Positions 31,909-36,028 of a stretch of 36,028 nucleotides of DNA are shown piece after piece. Each line of letters starts with the position of its first letter. Position 1 is the stretch's first letter. A program made the translations under genes and the position numbers. A model generated the notes under the pieces. It was not told the origin of the DNA. It saw only the letters and a program-made list of their open reading frames with translations, and did no database searches. The DNA comes from Victivallaceae bacterium. GTDB lineage: Bacteria > Verrucomicrobiota > Lentisphaeria > Victivallales > Victivallaceae. The stretch spans positions 1 to 36,028 of the forward strand of contig JAQUYX010000011.1 of NCBI GenBank assembly GCA_028691615.1, read 5' to 3'.

Positions 31909-33131
31909 TGCCGGAAGGTCAGTTGCCGGAAATCTGGAGCGTCAGCGAAGTCAATCGCGTTGTGCGTGAATTGGTGGAAGGTTCCCTGATGCCCTTCTGG
32001 GTCGGCGGCGAGATCGGTTCCCTCACACTGCACGGCAGCGGGCACGCTTATTTTGTCCTGAAAGACGCCAAAAGTCAAATCAAGGCGGTCTACTTCGGCG
32101 GCGCGCGCAAGCTGCGCGAACTCGGCGTGACCAATGGTTCCGCGGTGGAATTGCTCGGCGCACTCACGGTCTACGAGGTGCGCGGCGAATATCAGTTGAG
32201 CGTGCGCACCCTTCGCCTCGCCGGGCTGGGCGATTTGCAGAAACAATTCGAGGCCACGAAGAAGAAACTGGCCGCGGAAGGCCTCTTCGATCCCGCGCGC
32301 AAAAAATCCATTCCGCTCCTGCCGCAGCGCATCGGCGTGGTCACGTCCCCCGCCGGAGCGGCAATCGCAGATTTTCTCAAAGTGATTTTCCGGCGGTTCC
32401 CCAATCTCTGGATTCGCATTTATCCGGCGCTGGTGCAAGGCGCGGGCGCCGCCGCAGAGGTGGCGGCCGGGGTCGAGTTTTTCAACCGGACCGGCGGCGT
32501 CGATGTGATTGTCGTCACTCGCGGTGGCGGCAGCATGGAGGATCTCTGGTGCTTCAACGACGAGACGCTGGCCCGGGTGGTCGCCGCCAGCGCCATTCCC
32601 GTCATCAGCGCGGTGGGGCATGAAATCGATTTCACCATCTGTGATTTCGCCGCCGATCTGCGCTGCCCGACGCCGTCGGCTGCGGCGGAACAGCTGATCG
32701 GTTCCCGCGCGGAGTTCTCCGAACGCATTGAACGGTCGCTGCGAACGCTCGCCCAGAGCGTCCGGATCGAACTTGGACGGCAGCGACTTCGCACCGAGAA
32801 GCTCGCCGGACTCTTTACGCCCGGTCAGTTGCGCCGCAGCGCCGAAATGAAGATGCAGCACTGCGACGATCTTGCCATGCGGCTCTGCCGCGCAATGCAA
32901 CTTGGCATCGAACGCCGGCAGAATCTGCTTGACCGCCTCGGCGCCCGCCTTGCCGCGGTCAACCCCGAGAAGGTGCTCCGGAAAGGGTTTGCCCTGCTGC
33001 GGCGCACGGAAAATGGCGAAGTGATCACCAGCGCCGCACAGCCGGTTGGAACTGGTTTGACCGCGCAGCTGGCCGACGGGGAAATCGCCCTCGAAGTGCT
33101 GGATTCCTCCCCGAAGGATTCCCGGGGGTAA
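31908..33131 (+). CDS. xseA: exodeoxyribonuclease VII large subunit
   Basis: 407-residue catalytic subunit of exonuclease VII, which degrades single-stranded DNA from both ends. Residues about 1-105 form the OB-fold (WSVSEVNRVVRELVEG ... FWVGGEIGSLTLHGSGHAYFVLKD), then the catalytic domain with LPQRIGVVTSPAGAAIADFL, VIVVTRGGGSMEDLWCFNDE and SAVGHEIDFTICDFAADLRCPTPSAAAE, followed by the long coiled coil. GGGGGAGG precedes the start, which overlaps the M50 stop (TAATG). xseB, usually close by, is not found downstream because amtB is convergent. Confidence 0.96.
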   Translation: MPEGQLPEIWSVSEVNRVVRELVEGSLMPFWVGGEIGSLTLHGSGHAYFVLKDAKSQIKAVYFGGARKLRELGVTNGSAVELLGALTVYEVRGEYQLSVRTLRLAGLGDLQKQFEATKKKLAAEGLFDPARKKSIPLLPQRIGVVTSPAGAAIADFLKVIFRRFPNLWIRIYPALVQGAGAAAEVAAGVEFFNRTGGVDVIVVTRGGGSMEDLWCFNDETLARVVAASAIPVISAVGHEIDFTICDFAADLRCPTPSAAAEQLIGSRAEFSERIERSLRTLAQSVRIELGRQRLRTEKLAGLFTPGQLRRSAEMKMQHCDDLAMRLCRAMQLGIERRQNLLDRLGARLAAVNPEKVLRKGFALLRRTENGEVITSAAQPVGTGLTAQLADGEIALEVLDSSPKDSRG

Positions 33132-33176
33132 AAAAAAACGGTTCCGCATCTCCCGAAGGGAAATTTGGAACCGTTT
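33130..33176 (-). terminator. intrinsic terminator of amtB
   Basis: AAACGGTTCC (33136-33145) pairs perfectly with GGAACCGTTT (33167-33176). Read on the minus strand the hairpin is followed by nine T, complementary to 33130-33138. On the plus strand there is no T tract, so it serves amtB, and xseA only partly. Confidence 0.85.
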
Positions 33177-33199
33177 GAACGATTGAAACGCGTAGTTTT

Positions 33200-34594
33200 T
33201 TATTCGTTGATGAAGATCTGGAATCCTGCGTAAGCATCGTTGCCGTGCTCAACCAGATCGAGTCCCTTGAGCTCTTCATCCTCTTCGACACGCAGCCCGA
33301 TGGTGTGCTTCATCGCCAGGAAGAGCAGCATTCCCAATCCGAACGACCAGACGAAGTAGGCCGCCGCTCCCATGAACTGAACCCCCAGTTGCCGAAACCC
33401 GCCGCCGTAGAACAGTCCGGTGCTCGCCGCCGCCGTGCCGAGCACGGCCTCCGCATTGAATAGGCCGCATGCGATCGTGCCCCAAAGACCGTTGACCGCG
33501 TGGACGCTCACTGCGCCGACCGGATCGTCGATGTGGATTTTGTCCAGCGCAAGCACGCTGAGGATCACCAGCGCGCCGCCGATCGCGCCGATCAGGATTG
33601 CGCCGATTGGCGTAACCGTGTTGCACGGGGCGGTGATGGCGACCAGGCCGGCCAGCGCGCCGTTAAGCGTCATCGAGAGATCCGGTTTGCCCAGCAGAAT
33701 CCATGCCGTCGCCAGCGCGGCCACGGTTCCGGAGACTGCTCCGAGGTTGGTAATCAGTGCGATGCGTCCGATGTCTCCGATTCCCGCGGTGGTCGAGCCG
33801 GGGTTGAATCCGAACCAACCGATCCAGAGAACGAGTACGCCGAGTGTGGCGATCACCAGATTGTGTCCGGGGATTGCATTGATCGAACCGTCGGCATTGA
33901 ATTTGCCGATTCGCGGTCCCAGTGCGATCGCTCCGGCCAGCGCCAGCGAACCGCCGACGAAGTGGACGACCGTGGAGCCAGCGAAATCACAGAATCCGAA
34001 CGACTCCAGCCATCCGGCCGAACCGCTTCCGAAGAGGCCGCCCCACGCCCACTTTCCCGCGATCGGGTAGATGAATGCGCTGACGATGATCGAGTAAATC
34101 AGATACGAGGAGAACTTCGTGCGTTCCGCCATGGCGCCCGAGACAATCGTCGCGGCCGTGGCGCAGAACATGGTCTGAAAGAACATGAACGTCCAGTTCC
34201 ATCCGGCCGCCTCATGAAAGACATTCATGAAGAATCCGTCCGTCCCGATCAGCCCCCACGCGGTTTTGCCGAACATGAACGCCGACCCGATCAGAAAGAA
34301 TGCCAGGGATCCGGTGCAAAAATCCATCAGATTTTTCATCATGATGTTGGCGGCGTTCTTCGCCCGGGTGAAGCCGGTCTCGACCAGCGCGAATCCCGCT
34401 TGCATGGCGAACACCAGAATGCCGCCGACAATCGTCCATACGATGTTCAAGTTGATCTGCACGGTTTCGACCGACGCTGCCGTCGCCATTTTGGGCGCGC
34501 TTGCGGGGGCTGCATCGGCGCCGAAGAGGCTGCCCGCTCCGAAAAGCAACAGCGCGATTGCGCCGAGCATTGGCCATTTGAGAATTCTGTTCAT
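33200..34594 (-). CDS. amtB: ammonium transporter
   Basis: 464-residue Amt/Rh-family channel with 11 expected helices behind a cleavable signal peptide (ending SLFGADAA). Both twin-pore histidines are recognisable (TVVHFVGGSLALAG, AVSVHAVNGLWGTI), as are NIMMKNLMDFC, ATIVSGAMAER, IGWFGFNPGS. The C-terminus (EEDEELKGLDLVEHGNDAYAGF) is the segment by which GlnK blocks the pore. AAGGAG precedes the ATG at 34594; an in-frame ATG at 34612 lacks one. It is downstream of glnK, 39 bp apart, and both are probably transcribed from the sigma-54 promoter at 35019-35036. It ends with a strong terminator. Confidence 0.97.
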   Translation of the reverse strand: MNRILKWPMLGAIALLLFGAGSLFGADAAPASAPKMATAASVETVQINLNIVWTIVGGILVFAMQAGFALVETGFTRAKNAANIMMKNLMDFCTGSLAFFLIGSAFMFGKTAWGLIGTDGFFMNVFHEAAGWNWTFMFFQTMFCATAATIVSGAMAERTKFSSYLIYSIIVSAFIYPIAGKWAWGGLFGSGSAGWLESFGFCDFAGSTVVHFVGGSLALAGAIALGPRIGKFNADGSINAIPGHNLVIATLGVLVLWIGWFGFNPGSTTAGIGDIGRIALITNLGAVSGTVAALATAWILLGKPDLSMTLNGALAGLVAITAPCNTVTPIGAILIGAIGGALVILSVLALDKIHIDDPVGAVSVHAVNGLWGTIACGLFNAEAVLGTAAASTGLFYGGGFRQLGVQFMGAAAYFVWSFGLGMLLFLAMKHTIGLRVEEDEELKGLDLVEHGNDAYAGFQIFINE

Positions 34595-34633
34595 AAAAAA
34601 GCTCCTTTTCAAATAAGATTGATTGATTCCGGC

Positions 34634-34975
34634 TTACCCGATTGCTTCCGTTCCGCGTTCTCCGGTGCGAATGCGGATGCACTGTTCCATCGGCAGGACG
34701 AAGATTTTGCCGTCTCCGATGGTCCCGGTGCAGGCGCCCGCCTTGATTGCTTCGATGGTCTTGTCGACATAGTCGTCGTTGACGCCGATGGCCAGTCGAA
34801 CTTTCTTAAGCAAATTGACCTCGTTGATGACGCCCCGGTAGCTTTTGGTGTAGCCCTTCTGGCGGCCGCAGCCCAAGGCGGTGGTTACGGAAATTTTGTA
34901 AATTTCCCGTTTGAACAACTCCTGCTTGACCGCATTGAGGCGTTCCGGTTTGATGTAGGCGATGATCAGCTTCAT
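34634..34975 (-). CDS. glnK: PII-family nitrogen regulator, GlnK-like
   Basis: 113-residue trimeric PII signal protein that senses ATP/ADP and 2-oxoglutarate and gates AmtB. Conserved segments are the N-terminal [19 protein letters not shown]-loop [22 protein letters not shown], and [26 protein letters not shown], the ATP-binding C-terminal motif. The uridylylated Tyr51 of enteric PII is replaced: the residues at 49-52 read VINE instead of AEYM. Control by uridylylation at Tyr51 is therefore not possible; this resembles archaeal or other non-modified PII proteins. It is the first gene of the glnK-amtB unit. Confidence 0.96.
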   Translation of the reverse strand: MKLIIAYIKPERLNAVKQELFKREIYKISVTTALGCGRQKGYTKSYRGVINEVNLLKKVRLAIGVNDDYVDKTIEAIKAGACTGTIGDGKIFVLPMEQCIRIRTGERGTEAIG

Positions 34976-35018
34976 ACTCCTCCTTTTGTTGAGCGTTGAA
35001 GGTGTTCGGCGGAGGTAA

Positions 35019-35036
35019 AAGCAGAAAGCGTGCCAA
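35019..35036 (-). promoter_or_regulatory. sigma-54 (-24/-12) promoter for glnK-amtB
   Basis: On the minus strand TTGGCACGCTTTCTGCTT, with GG and GC separated by exactly 10 bp and only one difference from the TGGCACG-N4-TTGC consensus. Expected transcript start near 35009. A sigma-54 promoter means the operon needs an enhancer-binding activator, common for nitrogen genes. Confidence 0.8.
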
Positions 35037-35090
35037 CTCCTTTTCCGACCGTGCCGCCGCCCATATCCCCCGTTGGCGCAGTCTTTTTGT

Positions 35091-35124
35091 TTACATGAAA
35101 TGTTATCATTTACACAAAATGTAA
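35091..35124. promoter_or_regulatory. pair of dyad sites between the two sigma-54 promoters, candidate enhancer (UAS)
   Basis: TTACATGAAATGTTA (35091-35105) and TTACACAAAATGTAA (35110-35124) share TTACA-N5-TGT(A/T)A and are 19 bp apart centre to centre, about two turns of helix. They lie about 70-85 bp upstream of the rightward start and 90-110 bp upstream of the leftward start, normal distances for activators of sigma-54 promoters. They do not match the NtrC consensus (TGCACC-N5-GGTGCA). Confidence 0.55.
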
Positions 35125-35156
35125 TAAAATGCGATGTTTTCCTGTGTGCGGAAGCG

Positions 35157-35174
35157 TTGGCACGCTATTTGCTT
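35157..35174 (+). promoter_or_regulatory. sigma-54 (-24/-12) promoter for the secretin-like gene
   Basis: TTGGCACGCTATTTGCTT is a full match to TGGCACG-N4-TTGC, with GG (35159-35160) and GC (35171-35172) 10 bp apart. Expected transcript start near 35184, 53 bp before the ATG. Confidence 0.85.
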
Positions 35175-35236
35175 ATGTCCCGGTGTCTCGCGGAATTTCC
35201 CGCGGATACGACAGCTTACCCAAGGAGGACTCTGCA

Positions 35237-36028
35237 ATGAAGCTGCCAGCAATGATGTCCGCTGCGACCGTTTTGGCCGTCGCGGCAATTTGGCCGGAAA
35301 CAGCGTTTGCCGCTTCCGGAGCCGCAGACAAAGAAAGAACCATCGTCATCAGCGAGGACCGCGCACAGCATTTCATGACCAGCAAGGTCTATGAACTCAA
35401 ACATGTCAGCGCGCATGATCTCCTGCCCTACTTGCTCGGCGCCGTCAAACGGTTCGACCCGCAGAGCCGCGTCCAGAGTTTGGACTACTCCGTCGGCGGC
35501 AAGGAGTTCCTGGTCATCTCCACCGGAAATCTGCTGATGCCCTGGATCGACGATCTGGTCGCCAAACTCGATTATCCGGCCAAACGCGTCGATGCCAACA
35601 ACCGCGCCATCGCCGGAGACGGAATCTCCCGCTGGGTCTACTGCCCCGAATACCGTTCGGACGACGATATGCGCAAGGCCGTCGATCAGACTTTCACCGG
35701 CGGTTACGGTTCCGGCGCCAGCTACTTCGACGAGCCGACGAACATGTTTTATTTCAAGACATCGAAGTCGCAGGGCGAAGAGTATCTGGCCTTCCTCAAG
35801 AAACTTGATCGCCCGGTGCCGCAAGTCGAGGTGACCATGCGCGTATATATGGTCTCCGACAATGATTTCCGGGAACTGGGAATCGATTATGTTTCGTGGA
35901 AGAACGGCCCCGGCGGAAAATTGTTCGCCACCGGGTGGAACTTCAATTCGTTCTCCCTCTCGGATCTCGGATCGTTCGCCTTCGACGACCTCTTCACTTC
36001 GGGCGTGCTCTCCGCGCTTGGTCCCGCG
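35237..36028 (+). CDS. secretin-like outer-membrane protein, N-terminal part (truncated by window end)
   Basis: 264 residues are inside the window and the reading frame is open to its last base. AAGGAGG lies eight bases before the ATG. A signal peptide (MKLPAMMSAATVLAVAAIWPETAFA) is followed by ring-forming secretin N-type modules (residues about 40-135, VYELKHVSAHDLLPYLL ... LLMPWIDDLVAKLDYP; a second at about 140-195). The start of the secretin core follows (VEVTMRVYMVSDNDFRELGIDYVS, like the VxxRVxEVS...LGIDW motif). The protein would form or be part of an outer-membrane channel (type II/III secretion or pilus). It is transcribed from a full-consensus sigma-54 promoter, divergent from glnK-amtB. 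No other secretion gene is in view. Confidence 0.8.
   Translation, partial: MKLPAMMSAATVLAVAAIWPETAFAASGAADKERTIVISEDRAQHFMTSKVYELKHVSAHDLLPYLLGAVKRFDPQSRVQSLDYSVGGKEFLVISTGNLLMPWIDDLVAKLDYPAKRVDANNRAIAGDGISRWVYCPEYRSDDDMRKAVDQTFTGGYGSGASYFDEPTNMFYFKTSKSQGEEYLAFLKKLDRPVPQVEVTMRVYMVSDNDFRELGIDYVSWKNGPGGKLFATGWNFNSFSLSDLGSFAFDDLFTSGVLSALGPA

Overview
The window reads as one chromosomal segment of a G+C-rich (about 58%) diderm, probably anaerobic bacterium. The diderm call rests on a parvulin lipoprotein, further lipoproteins, an ECF sigma/anti-sigma envelope module and a secretin-like protein at the right edge. Anaerobiosis is suggested by a reverse rubrerythrin with PerR, a reductive activator of corrinoid enzymes and CbiM. 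Together with carbohydrate genes (GH2, GH28, xylose-isomerase-like, an isomerase/kinase/aldolase trio), this suggests the PVC group, Lentisphaerota/Victivallales in particular. That assignment is inference from gene content; there is no rRNA or tRNA gene in the window.

Layout. 1-1.5 kb: the start of a leftward gene, then a PpiC-type lipoprotein foldase. 1.5-11.6 kb: a carbohydrate region with a GH2 beta-mannosidase-like enzyme, an EamA transporter diverging from a TrmB regulator, a GNAT acetyltransferase, serC, a Gfo/Idh/MocA oxidoreductase, an AraC regulator and a xylose-isomerase-like protein. 11.6-15.7 kb (minus strand): perR and reverse rubrerythrin, a corrinoid-protein activator, trmL and cbiM. 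15.9-20 kb (plus): secreted protein, ECF sigma factor, membrane anti-sigma candidate, periplasmic helical protein and lipoprotein. 20-27.2 kb (plus): tightly packed yicC, cysE, yggS, GH28, a membrane protein, rsmG and a U32 peptidase family (RlhA-like) gene. 27.2-31 kb (minus): isomerase, FGGY kinase and class II aldolase, a translationally packed sugar-catabolic trio. 31.2-33.1 kb (plus): M50 protease and xseA. 33.2-35 kb (minus): glnK-amtB. 35.2 kb to the end (plus): a secretin-like gene that runs off the window.

Regulation is unusually legible. Many genes carry TTGNNN-17-TANNNT sigma-70 promoters, several on opposite strands of divergent pairs. Two minus/plus genes (AraC regulator, corrinoid activator) have a -10 box ending 8 nt before ATG, so they may be leaderless. 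glnK-amtB and the secretin-like gene diverge from two sigma-54 (-24/-12) promoters that flank a pair of dyad sites, the best candidate for a new regulatory link in this window. The trmB/EamA intergenic region has two copies of an 18-bp dyad and overlapping back-to-back promoters.

The most unusual non-coding structure is a family of modular intergenic repeats with terminal inverted repeats (about 165 bp full copies at 1.63-1.79 and 10.26-10.43 kb, a 60-bp deleted form at 4.45 kb, and a divergent relative at 12.11 kb). The ends of the copies differ from each other but stay complementary within each copy. No CRISPR array, insertion sequence, phage gene, rRNA or tRNA was seen.
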